Origin: DATJLY01 sp963773665
Lineage (GTDB): Bacteria > Pseudomonadota > Alphaproteobacteria > ATCC43930 > CGMCC-115725
NCBI GenBank assembly: GCA_963773665.1
Contig: CAVZBZ010000002.1
Location: 248,001-312,000, forward strand
DNA length: 64,000 nt
Reading direction: 5' to 3'
The notes beneath the pieces were generated by a model that saw nothing but the letters and a program-made list of their open reading frames with translations, was not told the DNA's origin and ran no database searches. Both the position numbers and the translations under genes were made by a program. Positions 1 through 7,931 of the stretch are shown piece after piece. Numbering within the stretch: the stretch's first letter is position 1; every line of letters starts with the position of its first letter.

Positions 1-124
1 CCACAAGCCGGCCGACGGCGCGCGCCGGGTGGTGCAGCTCAACTGGGTCACGAGCGAGCGCGTGGTGCGGCGCGAGCGGCTCCGCCATGGCGTCTCGGCG
101 CGGCTCAAGCGCCTGTTCGGTTGA
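1..124 (+). CDS. C-terminal fragment of an unknown protein
   Basis: The reading frame that starts at base 2 is open from the window edge to a TGA at 122-124 and gives about 40 residues. It is basic, and it ends in Arg/Lys-rich helix-like sequence closing with LKRLFG. Codon use matches the high-GC genes around it. Nothing in these 40 residues identifies a family. The body of the gene lies outside the window. Confidence 0.5.
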   Translation, partial: HKPADGARRVVQLNWVTSERVVRRERLRHGVSARLKRLFG

Positions 125-220
125 AGCGCTTTTTTAACAATTTCTAGGCTAGGCTCTTCCCTTCGCGGCGCTTCGTCGCCGACGCTTCGGCGACCGCGCC
201 GAAAGTCGGGTGCAACGAAC

Positions 221-424
221 GTGGCGGGAACCGCAACAAGGCGCGGCCTCGGGCCGAAAAAGAAGCAGCGCAGCCTACCGGCCTGGATGACCGTCATCCT
301 GGTCGTGCTGCTGGGTGTGCTCGTCTATGGCGCGTTCAGGCCGAAAACGCCCAATGCCTTCGACCGGCCCGAAGCGCAGACCAATCCGCAGCGCCCGCCC
401 TGGGATCAGCCGCGCTCGTTCTGA
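221..424 (+). CDS. Small single-pass membrane protein, function unknown
   Basis: This is a 67-residue protein read from a GTG. The first 22 residues are basic (GPKKKQR), followed by one hydrophobic segment at about residues 23-40 (VILVVLLGVLVYGAF) and a Pro-rich hydrophilic tail ending PRSF. The layout suggests an N-in, C-out anchored peptide. It follows the partial gene by about 100 bases and converges on cobW, 3 bases away. An internal ATG at residue 23 would remove the basic head. No family is recognised. The case rests on composition and the tight fit between neighbours, so it may not be a gene. Confidence 0.45.
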   Translation: MAGTATRRGLGPKKKQRSLPAWMTVILVVLLGVLVYGAFRPKTPNAFDRPEAQTNPQRPPWDQPRSF

Positions 425-427
425 GCG

Positions 428-1399
428 TCACCCGGCTGCCGCGCACGATGCGAATGAAGCCTGCAGCGCGGCTTCGTCGAGATCCCTGCCGATGAGGACG
501 AGGCGGCTCGAGCGTTCCTCGCCGCTGTGCCAGGGTCGCTGCAACTCGCATTCGTGCAGCATGTGCACCGACTGGAAAACGAGCCGCCGCGTCTCGCCCG
601 CGACGTCGAGGATGCCCTTGCCGCGCAGGATGTCCTGCCCGCGCCCGGCGACCAGCGCGGCGAGCCATTTTCGCACCCTGTCGCCGTCGAGCGGCGCGCG
701 GCAGGCAAGCGCGACGCTGCGAATGTCGCCGTCATGCTCGTGGTCATGGCCGGCCGGATCGAGGAAATCCGGCTCGAGCGCGACGATGCGGTCGAGATCG
801 AAGCCGCCGCGCCCCAGCACCTTGTCGAGCGCCACGTCGGCGCGCACGGCGCGGTGAATGGGCGCCAATGCGTTGATCGCGCGCAGCCGCGCCTCGATCG
901 CGGAAAGCGCCTCGCCGGTGACGAGCTCGGTCTTGTTGAGCACGATCTGGTCGGCGAACGCGATCTGCTCGCGCGCCTCGGGACTGTCGCCGAGGCGGAG
1001 CAGGATGTGCTTGGCATCGACCACCGTCGTCACCGAATCGAGCGCGGTCCGCGTCTGCAGGAATTGATCGAGGAAGAAGGTCTGCGCCACCGGGCCGGGA
1101 TCGGCGAGGCCGCTCGTCTCGACCACGATCGCATCGAACCCGCCCGGCCGCGCCAGGAGCCCATGCGCGATCCGCACGAGGTCGCCGCGCACGGTGCAGC
1201 AGACGCAGCCATTGTTCATCTCGAACAATTCCTCGTCGCCGTGCACGATCAGGTCGCTGTCGATGCTGATCGCGCCGAACTCGTTGACGATCACGGCATA
1301 GCGCCTGCCATGGTCTTGCGTGAGGATGCGGTTCAACAGCGTGGTCTTGCCGGCGCCAAGGTGGCCGGTGAGCACGGTGACGGGGATCCGCTCATTCAT
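428..1399 (-). CDS. CobW/COG0523 family metallochaperone GTPase
   Basis: The 323-residue protein is a G3E GTPase. It has a Walker A loop near the N-terminus (GHLGAGKTT), the family's metal-binding CxCC motif in NGCVCCTVRGDL, an NKTEL base-recognition motif, and an acidic/His stretch (HDHEHDGD) before the C-terminal CobW domain. Members deliver Zn, Co or Fe to client enzymes in the cytoplasm. The ATG at 1399 is chosen because it overlaps the stop of the upstream alcohol dehydrogenase (ATGA), so the two are translationally coupled. That makes the zinc dehydrogenase a candidate client, which is inference. Metal specificity cannot be read from the sequence. Confidence 0.88.
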   Translation of the reverse strand: MNERIPVTVLTGHLGAGKTTLLNRILTQDHGRRYAVIVNEFGAISIDSDLIVHGDEELFEMNNGCVCCTVRGDLVRIAHGLLARPGGFDAIVVETSGLADPGPVAQTFFLDQFLQTRTALDSVTTVVDAKHILLRLGDSPEAREQIAFADQIVLNKTELVTGEALSAIEARLRAINALAPIHRAVRADVALDKVLGRGGFDLDRIVALEPDFLDPAGHDHEHDGDIRSVALACRAPLDGDRVRKWLAALVAGRGQDILRGKGILDVAGETRRLVFQSVHMLHECELQRPWHSGEERSSRLVLIGRDLDEAALQASFASCAAAG

Positions 1400-2506
1400 T
1401 CCCACGGCAAGAGCGACGCGTGGATCACGTCCTTGACGCCCTTGCCGCCGACCGAGCGGATGGCGAGGTCCACGTCCTTCAGCCCGAAGCGGTGCGTCGT
1501 CACCTTCTCGAGCGGGAAGCGCTTCGAGGCGAGCTGCTGGAGCGCCAGCTCGCACGCCCGGTAGCTGTGGCCGCGCGCGCTCTTGATGGTGATGAACTTC
1601 ACCGTGACCTTGGCGAGCGGGAAATTCGGGAATTCCGCCATCTCGCCCTGGACCACGATGACCCCGCCCTTGCGCTTCAGCGCCTCGACGCCCAAGAGGA
1701 TCGGGATCGTGCCCGCGCCCGAGGTGCAGTCGAGCGCGACATCGACGCCCTTGGTCCCGGTGATCTCCATGACGCGCTCGAGCGGGTTCTCGCGCTCGAA
1801 CGTCGATCACGAAGTCGGCGCCCAATGTCTTTGCGACCTCGAGCCGCGCGCCGTCCTTCGAGGTGCCGGTGACGATAATGAGCGCGGCGCCCGCCTGTTT
1901 GCAGATCACCGTCTGCGACAGGCCCTGCTGGCCCGGGCCCTGGATCAGCACGGTCGAATTGTAGCCGACGCCGCCGTCGAACAGCGACCACTCGACCCCG
2001 TTCGCCATCGGCGTGACGAGCCCGGCAAGCTCGGGCGTGACCCCCTTCGGCACGCGATGCACGACCGCGTTCCACGGCAGATAGACATACTGCGCGAAGC
2101 CGCCCCACAGATGCGGCGCCTTCTCGGCCGAGGTGTAGCCATAGCGGATCGCATCGGGATTGCCGCGCCAATCGGTGTTCTCGCAGTGCCGGTACTGGCC
2201 CAGATGGCACCATTCGCACTTGCCGCACGCGACGTAATGCTCGACGAAGACGAGGTCGCCTTCCTTGAAGCCTTTGCGCCGCGTGAATTCGCGGCCGGCC
2301 TTGGCGATCGTGCCGATATTCTCGTGCCCCATGATGACGGCAGCGGGAGACGGCGGATGCTGGTAGAGCTTCACGTCGGTGCCGCAGATGCCGGCCACCT
2401 CCATGCGCATGAGCGCCGCGTCGGCCGCGATGTCGGGCATCGGATATTCGCGCAGCTCGGTCTTGCCCGGCCCCGTGCGCACCGCCGCCAGCACTTGTTC
2501 CGCCAC
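1396..2506 (-). pseudogene. Zinc-dependent alcohol dehydrogenase, broken by a 1-base frameshift
   Basis: The two halves of a medium-chain dehydrogenase lie in adjacent frames. The N-terminal half has the catalytic-zinc segment GICGTDVKLY, GHENIG, the four-Cys structural-zinc lobe (CGKCEWC...C) and a Rossmann glycine motif (GPGQQG). The C-terminal half resumes with MEITGTKGVDVALD and ends LLPWE. Removing one A from the doublet at 1799-1800 restores a continuous reading (...FVIDVERENPLERVMEITG...). The start is GTG at 2506 with GGGAGG 5 bases upstream. Its stop overlaps cobW. Because every motif is intact apart from this base, an assembly error is as likely as true inactivation. Confidence 0.8.
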
Positions 2507-2545
2507 CGCGACCTCCCGCTTCAATTCCGGTATTCTAGCTGTCGC

Positions 2546-2845
2546 ATGCTCGGGGTCGTCAACAAGGGTCCGGACCGGCATCGCGCGCTCGAGCGCGTCG
2601 AGCGCTGGACGCGCGCGCGCTTCAAGCTGCCGGACGATGCCGCGGTCATGGTGTCCGAGCTGCTGTGCGCCGTGCCGGGCTGCCCGCCGGTCGAGACCGT
2701 GGTCGGGTTCTGGATCGACGGCGGCAAGCGGCATCATTACAAGGTGTTCAAGCCGATGGCGGACGTGGTCGAGGACGACCTGCCGCCGTCGTGGCTCAAG
2801 CCTGGGCTCGCCGAGATCCCGATGTTCGGCTGCGAGTGCTGCTGA
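2546..2845 (+). CDS. Conserved small protein with Cys-rich C-terminus
   Basis: The 99-residue soluble protein has a central block CAVPGCPPVETVVGFW, a RHHYKVFKP segment and a tail ending GCECC. The Cys and His content suggests metal binding, but no characterised family is recognised. It starts 40 bases from the divergent zinc dehydrogenase/cobW pair, so the promoters overlap and a shared metal-related role is possible. There is no signal peptide or membrane segment. Composition fits a true gene. Confidence 0.7.
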   Translation: MLGVVNKGPDRHRALERVERWTRARFKLPDDAAVMVSELLCAVPGCPPVETVVGFWIDGGKRHHYKVFKPMADVVEDDLPPSWLKPGLAEIPMFGCECC

Positions 2846-2901
2846 TGCGTTGACAGGCTCGGGGGCCGAGCCGATCATCCGCGCAACCCGGGGAGGGACA
2901 G

Positions 2902-3819
2902 ATGGCGGCGGCGCAGCTTAATTCCCAAAGGCCTCAACTCGCGATCATGAACGCCGTGCACGATCTGCCCGTGCTGGTGGCGCGCGACGAAGGCTTCTTC
3001 AGGGACGAGGACCTCGACATCGATTTCGTCACCACGCCGGGCATGGCGCAGGTCACCACGACGCACATGGTGAAGTGGGATTCGATCTTCGACCGCCCGC
3101 TCAACTCGGTCTACAACGACGGCGGCATCGACCAGTACCGCATGTGCGAATGGGGCATCATGAAGCGCGCGGTCGAGGCCGAAACGCACGGGCTGCGGCG
3201 GCGCAAGATCGTGGCGCTCGGCGCGTCGATGTCCACCTTCGCGATCGTCGTCGCGCCTGATTCCAACATCTACGAGCCCGAGCAGCTCAAGGACAAGCCG
3301 ATCGCGGTGACGCCGAACAACGGCTCCAACTTCACCACGCTCAAGATGATGGAAGGGTTTCTGACGCCGGAGCACATCAAGACCACGAACGCCGGCACGA
3401 TGCCGAAGCGGATCGAGGCGCTGCGCCAGGGCAAGGTCGCGGCCGTGAGCCTGATGGAGCCGTGGATCAGCGTGGCGCAGAAGATGGGGCTGCGCATCCT
3501 GATCGAATCGCACTCGACGCGCAGCGAGGCGGCCGGCGACGATCTCGACGGACCGACGCTCGCGGCGATGTTTCGCGCCCAGGCGCGCGCGGTCAAGGTG
3601 CTGGAGAAGGATCCGACGCCCTACATCCACTATTTCGTCGAGGAAACCGGCGGATTGCTCGAGCCGCGCGATTTTCAGACCTGGCGCCTGTTGCACGCTC
3701 CGCCCACGCCCTACACGCGCGAGCGCTTCGAGGACACCTACAACTGGACGGTCAAGTGGAACATGGTCGTGCCGGGAGCCACATACGAAACCGTGGTCAA
3801 CAACCGCGCCTGGGAATAG
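2902..3819 (+). CDS. NMT1/THI5-like ABC-type substrate-binding protein
   Basis: The 305-residue protein has the layout of the SsuA/THI5 binding-protein fold: an opening strand (QLAIMNAVHDLPVLVA), RDEGFFRDEDLDIDFV, a central NNGSNFTTLKMMEGF ligand-site region and GKVAAVSLMEPW. It has no visible signal peptide, which is unusual for a periplasmic binding protein. Either export is lost or it acts in the cytoplasm as a ligand-binding or enzymatic relative. A strong Shine-Dalgarno (GGGGAGGGA) precedes the ATG. No permease or ATPase gene is adjacent. Its ligand cannot be inferred. Confidence 0.75.
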   Translation: MAAAQLNSQRPQLAIMNAVHDLPVLVARDEGFFRDEDLDIDFVTTPGMAQVTTTHMVKWDSIFDRPLNSVYNDGGIDQYRMCEWGIMKRAVEAETHGLRRRKIVALGASMSTFAIVVAPDSNIYEPEQLKDKPIAVTPNNGSNFTTLKMMEGFLTPEHIKTTNAGTMPKRIEALRQGKVAAVSLMEPWISVAQKMGLRILIESHSTRSEAAGDDLDGPTLAAMFRAQARAVKVLEKDPTPYIHYFVEETGGLLEPRDFQTWRLLHAPPTPYTRERFEDTYNWTVKWNMVVPGATYETVVNNRAWE

Positions 3820-3831
3820 CGCGCCGGGAGA

Positions 3832-4644
3832 TCAGCCCTTGATCTGGCGCCCGGCGCGCGCGTCGGCGATGAGCGCCGCGAACGCATCGAGGCTCGCCTT
3901 CGCGACGTTGGCATAGGTCTCGGTCTTGGCGTCGAGCCATTTCTCGCCATAGCCGATCGCGGTGTGCGCGAGGCGCACGCGGCCGTCGAGCCAGGGGCCG
4001 CCGCCGAAGCCGCCGATCACCGGAATGGCGACAGCCTGCACCACCGCCGGGCCCGCCACCGGGCCGGAATTGGTGAAGTCGAGCAGCGAAGCACCCGCCG
4101 CCTCCAGGAGCCGCGCCTCGGCCACGAGTTTTTGGGTCAGCTCCGCCGTCGCCTCGGCGCCGGGCTGGCTCTGCGCGCCGTACGGAACGCCATAGCGCAG
4201 CGCCGTCTGCGGCGTGAGGCCGAACTGGGCGAAGACCGGGATGCCGGCGCGCACGATGGCGCGCACCGCATCGGGATATTCCGCCGCGGCGTCGAGCTTG
4301 ACGAGATCGGCGCCGCCTTCCTTGACGAGGCGGATGGCGGCGTCGAGCGCGCTGTCGATCCCGCGCTGCAGCGGCCCGAACGGAAAATCGCAGCTGACGA
4401 GCGCGCGCGTGACGCCGCGCCGCACCGCCTTGCAGCAGATCAGCATCTCCTCGAGCGTGACCTCGAGCGGATTGGCGTGGCCCCACAGATTGACGCCGAC
4501 CGAATCCCCGACCGACACGAAATCGACCCCGGCGCGGTCGGCGATGCGCGCGAGCTGATAGTCCCACGCCACCACGCCGACGGACTTCTTGCCCTCGCGC
4601 TTCATCTGCTGCAGCAGAGGGATGGTGACCGGGGATTGGCTCAT
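3832..4644 (-). CDS. PanB-like ketopantoate hydroxymethyltransferase homologue
   Basis: The 270-residue TIM-barrel protein matches the PanB family. It has VGDSVG (metal-binding Asp), CDFPFG, VKLD, and AGIPVFAQFGLTPQ corresponding to the family segment with GHxGLxPQ. PanB makes ketopantoate from ketoisovalerate in the pantothenate pathway. Two family residues differ. The VKLEGG motif reads VKLDAA, and the LECVP segment with the catalytic Glu reads LDFTNSGP. There is no panC nearby. It may be a paralogue with another aldol substrate rather than the pantothenate enzyme. It converges on the binding-protein gene. Confidence 0.75.
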   Translation of the reverse strand: MSQSPVTIPLLQQMKREGKKSVGVVAWDYQLARIADRAGVDFVSVGDSVGVNLWGHANPLEVTLEEMLICCKAVRRGVTRALVSCDFPFGPLQRGIDSALDAAIRLVKEGGADLVKLDAAAEYPDAVRAIVRAGIPVFAQFGLTPQTALRYGVPYGAQSQPGAEATAELTQKLVAEARLLEAAGASLLDFTNSGPVAGPAVVQAVAIPVIGGFGGGPWLDGRVRLAHTAIGYGEKWLDAKTETYANVAKASLDAFAALIADARAGRQIKG

Positions 4645-4664
4645 CTCATGACCTGGTAAAAGCC

Positions 4665-4685
4665 CTGGCTCCCGGGGAGGGATTC
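4665..4685 (+). repeat. Attachment-site copy, distal end of tRNA-Asn mini-island
   Basis: These 21 bases are identical to 5736-5756, which is the 3' end of the tRNA-Asn gene (CCA, discriminator, acceptor 3' strand and part of the T arm). The copy lies downstream of the tRNA in its direction of transcription, where integration into a tRNA 3' end leaves the second att site. Confidence 0.85.
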
Positions 4686-4989
4686 CCTAGAATGCAAGGT
4701 AAAGGGCTGTTCTGACAAGAAATTCCGTTTGAAAACGCGGCCGGATTTGAGCATATAATGAGCATACATCAACATCGGCACTACGAAGTGCGGGCGCACG
4801 GCCGGCGCGTAGCGGCGCTCCACAAGAGCAACCCGGCGGCGGCGTTGCCGGTATGGGCCATTCTCGGGGCGCTCGCCTGGCCTATCGCTGACGCTCGACG
4901 CCAGCGTCTCGATGATGGCTCCGGTCGAAAGATCGGGGCCGTTTTCGTTTCGAGCGGGTACGATCCTGGCGGCACGTTGGGGGACGACA

Positions 4990-5421
4990 ATGGATGAAGC
5001 GGAACGCTTCGACGCGCTAATGAGATTGGCGGAATTTAGAAACGCTCGAATTGCGGACCGCCGCAGCCACGAATGGAAAGTCACGGTCGCTCTATGGGCG
5101 TTGCTCGGTGCTGGCATCGCTCACCCGCCGACAATCGGGCATTGCTGGCTCGATTTAGCTCTAATCCTTATCGTGTTAGGCCATGCTTTCGGGTGGATCG
5201 GATCGCATTGGGCAACATCGAAGGAAGACTCTCTGATTTCATTTTATTACACCGATCGCGCACACAACATAGCAAGGCTGGACGAGACAAAGACGCCCCG
5301 AGAGTGGCCCAAGATGTCTTGGTGTGAGAAATCATTTTGCTTTCTTTGTGTTCGGCGTTGCTGGTTCCAAATCGGAGCGACCGCACTTCTCGCCTATGGG
5401 GTTTTTCTATCAGCCCACTAA
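4990..5421 (+). CDS. Island-borne protein with two hydrophobic segments, unknown function
   Basis: The 143-residue product starts at an ATG preceded by GGGGGAC. A charged N-terminal helix (DEAERFDALMRLAEFRNAR) precedes a hydrophobic stretch at about residues 35-65 that likely forms one or two passes (LALILIVLGHAFGWIG). A Cys-rich segment (CEKSFCFLCVRRC) follows, then a final hydrophobic stretch. Base composition is much lower in GC than neighbouring genes, consistent with transfer on the tRNA-Asn island. No family is recognised. A start at 4912 would add 26 residues but has no clear ribosome-binding site. Confidence 0.55.
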   Translation: MDEAERFDALMRLAEFRNARIADRRSHEWKVTVALWALLGAGIAHPPTIGHCWLDLALILIVLGHAFGWIGSHWATSKEDSLISFYYTDRAHNIARLDETKTPREWPKMSWCEKSFCFLCVRRCWFQIGATALLAYGVFLSAH

Positions 5422-5467
5422 GCCGTTTCATTATCCGGCCGATAGATTTCCGCGCCGTACTGTGTCG

Positions 5468-5665
5468 CTACTCAGTAGTCGCCTGCGGCACGAAAGCGGC
5501 TGAAGTGTAGAGGCTGTTCCAGAACAGGAAGCGACGGCGCATTAGCGTGACGTGATAGACCCAGCCGCCCGGAACTCGAATCCGGTATGTCACCATAGAA
5601 AAGCCCCCGCCGTGTGGAATTTCCCGGTCAACGTGTTCCCATTTATGGAGTGCGGGATCACTCAT
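5468..5665 (-). CDS. Island-borne 65-residue protein, unknown function
   Basis: The start at 5665 has GGGGAG 4 bases upstream. The short protein has an amphipathic beta-rich core (MVTYRIRVPGGWVYHV) followed by TLMRRRFLFWNSLY. It ends QATTE. The frame stays open back into the tRNA gene, but that extension cannot be coding. It lies between the two att repeats and is likely cargo of the mini-island. No function can be given. Confidence 0.5.
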   Translation of the reverse strand: MSDPALHKWEHVDREIPHGGGFSMVTYRIRVPGGWVYHVTLMRRRFLFWNSLYTSAAFVPQATTE

Positions 5666-5735
5666 TCGACTCCCCTCTCTTGGACTAGCTAGGCCATCGA
5701 GGGGCGCCCATCGTCTCGGCAGCCCGTTGATCGAA

Positions 5736-5756
5736 CTGGCTCCCGGGGAGGGATTC
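5736..5756 (-). repeat. Attachment-site copy inside tRNA-Asn 3' end
   Basis: This is the tRNA-side copy of the 21-bp direct repeat shared with 4665-4685. It spans CCA, discriminator base, the acceptor 3' strand and the 3' side of the T arm, so integration here keeps the tRNA functional. Confidence 0.85.
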
Positions 5757-5811
5757 GAACCCCCGACCCGGCGGTTAACAGCCGCCTGCTCTACCACTGA
5801 GCTACCCGGGA
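5737..5811 (-). tRNA. tRNA-Asn (anticodon GUU)
   Basis: The 75-nt gene includes an encoded CCA. The acceptor stem pairs TCCCGGG with CCCGGGA. The D arm reads TAGCTCAGTGGTAGAGCA, the anticodon loop CTGTTAA gives GUU, and the T loop contains GGTTCGAATCC. Its 3' end is the integration target of the neighbouring mini-island. Confidence 0.97.
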
Positions 5812-5976
5812 AAATCAGAGGGGCTGGTGAATATAAGTCGCCGCCCGCCCGGTCAACAGCGATTTCGCTTCGCCCGCAATCGCGCCGCGGGCGCGAGCGC
5901 CTTGCGCAATTCGCGTTTCTGCCGATTGCGCCGGTGCGCTCGGGCGCGGCTGCGCGAGATGCGCTAATCTTGCGCG

Positions 5977-6777
5977 GTGACCGAAGCCGATCTCTCCCTG
6001 CGGATCGCCGGTCCGACCGCGGGGCCGGATCGTCCGGCGCGCTTGGCCATCGCGGCGGCGCTGCTGCTGCACGTCGCCGTCGCTGTCCTGCTGCTGTTCG
6101 GCTGGCGCAAGGATGCCGCCCCCGAACCGCCGGTCATCGCGGTGACGCTGCTGACCGTGCCGCCGCCGCCCGCGCCGGCGCCGGCGCCGCAACCGGAACA
6201 GAAGCGCCTCTCGGCGAGCAAGTCGGGGCCGGGCGAGAAGACCACCGCCGCCCCGCGCGCCCAAGAGCCTTCGCCCGAAACCGAGACGCCGCCGCCCGCA
6301 GCGGAGCCCGCCGAAAATGCCAAGCCCGCGGACGCGGCGCCGGTCGCCAACAGTCTCGAGCCGCCGCCCGTGGAGAAGCCGAAAGCGCCCGAGCTGTCGC
6401 ACGCCGAGACGCCGAAACCCAAGCTCGCGCTGCGCGCGCCGCGGGTCGAGCCGCCGGTGGATCGGATTGTCGGCGACAAGGACGAGACCGGCGATCCCTA
6501 TCTCAATGCGCTGTGGTCGCGCATCGAGCGCAACCGCGCGCCGACGACGCCGGTCGGTTCCGCGGGCCTCCATCTCGAGGGCATCACGGTGTTCGAGCTG
6601 CTGCTCGATCATGCCGGCCACATGCAGGCGCTCGACATCGTCACCTCTTCGGGCTCGCCGCTGCTCGACGAGGAGGCGCGCAGGATGGTCGTCGCGGCCA
6701 CGCCCTTTCCGCCGCCGCCGCCCGACTATCCCGACCGCATCCCGCTCAAAGTGACGATCCATCTCTACCCGCAGTAG
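5977..6777 (+). CDS. TonB-family energy-transducing protein
   Basis: The 266-residue protein has a short cytoplasmic N-terminus, one hydrophobic segment at about residues 27-43, a long Pro/Ala/Glu-rich periplasmic spacer, and a C-terminal TonB-like domain (about 185-266). That domain ends in GSPLLDEEARRMV and FPPPPPDYPDRIPLKVTI, the usual TonB C-terminal pattern. TonB couples the inner-membrane proton gradient to outer-membrane receptors through ExbB/ExbD. No exbBD or receptor is adjacent, so its partner is unknown. It starts at GTG; other starts are possible. Confidence 0.82.
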   Translation: MTEADLSLRIAGPTAGPDRPARLAIAAALLLHVAVAVLLLFGWRKDAAPEPPVIAVTLLTVPPPPAPAPAPQPEQKRLSASKSGPGEKTTAAPRAQEPSPETETPPPAAEPAENAKPADAAPVANSLEPPPVEKPKAPELSHAETPKPKLALRAPRVEPPVDRIVGDKDETGDPYLNALWSRIERNRAPTTPVGSAGLHLEGITVFELLLDHAGHMQALDIVTSSGSPLLDEEARRMVVAATPFPPPPPDYPDRIPLKVTIHLYPQ

Positions 6778-6860
6778 CGCGCGGCCATTCGCGTAAACGC
6801 GGTGCGCAAGCGCGCGAGTAAAGCGTTCACCTCGTGCAACCGCAGTGAGGAGGACGCGCG

Positions 6861-7394
6861 ATGCGACAGGCGAAATGTCTCGTGACGGGCGCGGCATTGC
6901 TCGCGGCCGGCTGTGCCGTGGCGCCGCCGACCGGCCCGACCGTGATGGCGCTCCCGGCGCAGGGCAAGACCTTCGCCCAGTTCCAGGCGGACGACGGCAC
7001 CTGCCGGCAATATGCGTCGCTGCAAACCGGCGGCATGTCTCCCGCCGAGGCCGCCAGCACGAGCGGCGTCAACAGCGCGGCGGTCGGAACCCTGCTCGGC
7101 GCCGCGGCGGGCGCGCTCTTGGGCGCGGCCGGCGGCAATGCCGGCGTCGGCGCCGCCATCGGCGCGGGCTCGGGCCTCGCCATCGGCGGGCTCGCCGGCA
7201 CGGGGGCGGCGCAAGCCTCCGGCGCGGGCCTGCAGCAGCGCTACAACATGAGCTACCTGCAATGCATGGCGGCCAACGGCGAGAGCGTGCCGACGGTGCA
7301 GAACTATCCCCGCGGCTATTACGGCTATTATTACTCGCCGTATCCTTATAATTACGGCTCCGGCAGCTCGGTTCCGCCGCCCTACGGGCCCTAG
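6861..7394 (+). CDS. Glycine-zipper outer-membrane lipoprotein
   Basis: The 177-residue product begins with a lipoprotein signal (lipobox LAAGC, Cys18). A region with a conserved Cys (DDGTCRQYA) follows. A glycine-zipper block lies at about residues 75-118 (GTLLGAAAGALLGAAGG, then AAIGAGSGLAIGGLAG). A second Cys lies in YLQCMAANG. The tail is rich in Tyr, Gly and Pro. Gly-zipper lipoproteins sit in the outer membrane and are often stress induced. It converges on the BON gene with 14 bases between. Confidence 0.8.
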   Translation: MRQAKCLVTGAALLAAGCAVAPPTGPTVMALPAQGKTFAQFQADDGTCRQYASLQTGGMSPAEAASTSGVNSAAVGTLLGAAAGALLGAAGGNAGVGAAIGAGSGLAIGGLAGTGAAQASGAGLQQRYNMSYLQCMAANGESVPTVQNYPRGYYGYYYSPYPYNYGSGSSVPPPYGP

Positions 7395-7408
7395 TACGGC
7401 GCGGACGC

Positions 7409-7723
7409 CTACTTGACGATGAGGTCGTTGCGCACGGATTGAACGCCGCCGACCTTCTGCGTCACATCGGTCGCGTGGGCGATCGTCTGCGCTGAATCGA
7501 CGAAGCCGCTGAGCTGCACGACGCCCTTATAGGTGACGACGTGAATGTCGAAGCCCTTCAGCCCGGCGTCGCCAACCAGCGCGGTCTTGACCTTGGTAGT
7601 GATGGTTGCATCGTCAACATATTGCCCGGTGCTCTCGCTCGTCCGCGTAGGCGCGCAGCCGACCACCGGCGCGAGGGCGAGCAGGGCGGAAATGACAATG
7701 ACGGTTCGAACGGTTCTCTGCAT
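7409..7723 (-). CDS. BON-domain lipoprotein
   Basis: This is a 104-residue exported protein with signal sequence and lipobox (VVGC, Cys23). It carries one BON domain covering most of the rest: DDATITTKVKTAL, a KGVVQLSGFVDS strand-turn, and a closing VGGVQSVRNDLIVK. BON proteins such as OsmY bind phospholipid and protect the envelope under osmotic stress. A periplasmic, lipid-anchored role is expected. It pairs convergently with another lipoprotein gene. Confidence 0.85.
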   Translation of the reverse strand: MQRTVRTVIVISALLALAPVVGCAPTRTSESTGQYVDDATITTKVKTALVGDAGLKGFDIHVVTYKGVVQLSGFVDSAQTIAHATDVTQKVGGVQSVRNDLIVK

Positions 7724-7931
7724 TTCCGTCGTCCTCCATGTGCTGGAATAGGCTGCAATAAACGTGCACCTGTAGAATGAAATTGCCGATCTTCAAATAG
7801 CTCTTTTTAACGAGAGACGGTTGCCTGAGCGGACCCTCGCGATGCCGGTCGGTTATGAGCCTACGTCGCATGGCACCGCGCGGGAAGCGGTCCTAAACTC
7901 GCGCGACGTGGATGGAGGGAGGGACGCGCGC

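Larger units (their letters stand above)
4665..5756. mobile_element. Small genomic island inserted at the tRNA-Asn 3' end
   Basis: Direct repeats of 21 bp (4665-4685 and 5736-5756) bound about 1.05 kb whose GC content is visibly lower than the flanks; stretches such as 5221-5280 are below half GC. It carries two plausible small genes (4990-5421 and 5468-5665) and no recognisable integrase. Bases 4686-4989 hold no convincing gene. A 79-codon frame at 4758-4997 has poor coding character and overlaps the next start. The element is either a deletion remnant of a larger island or a miniature element moved by an integrase encoded elsewhere. Confidence 0.75.

Noticed and set aside
428..2878. An 816-codon minus-strand frame joining the dehydrogenase and CobW
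   Set aside because: It is created by the frameshift: only the N-terminal dehydrogenase half and CobW are real in this frame, and the middle and 5' parts are non-coding readings.
4758..4997. A 79-codon gene at the left of the mini-island
   Set aside because: It overlaps the better-supported start at 4990, has no ribosome-binding site, and its composition does not look coding.
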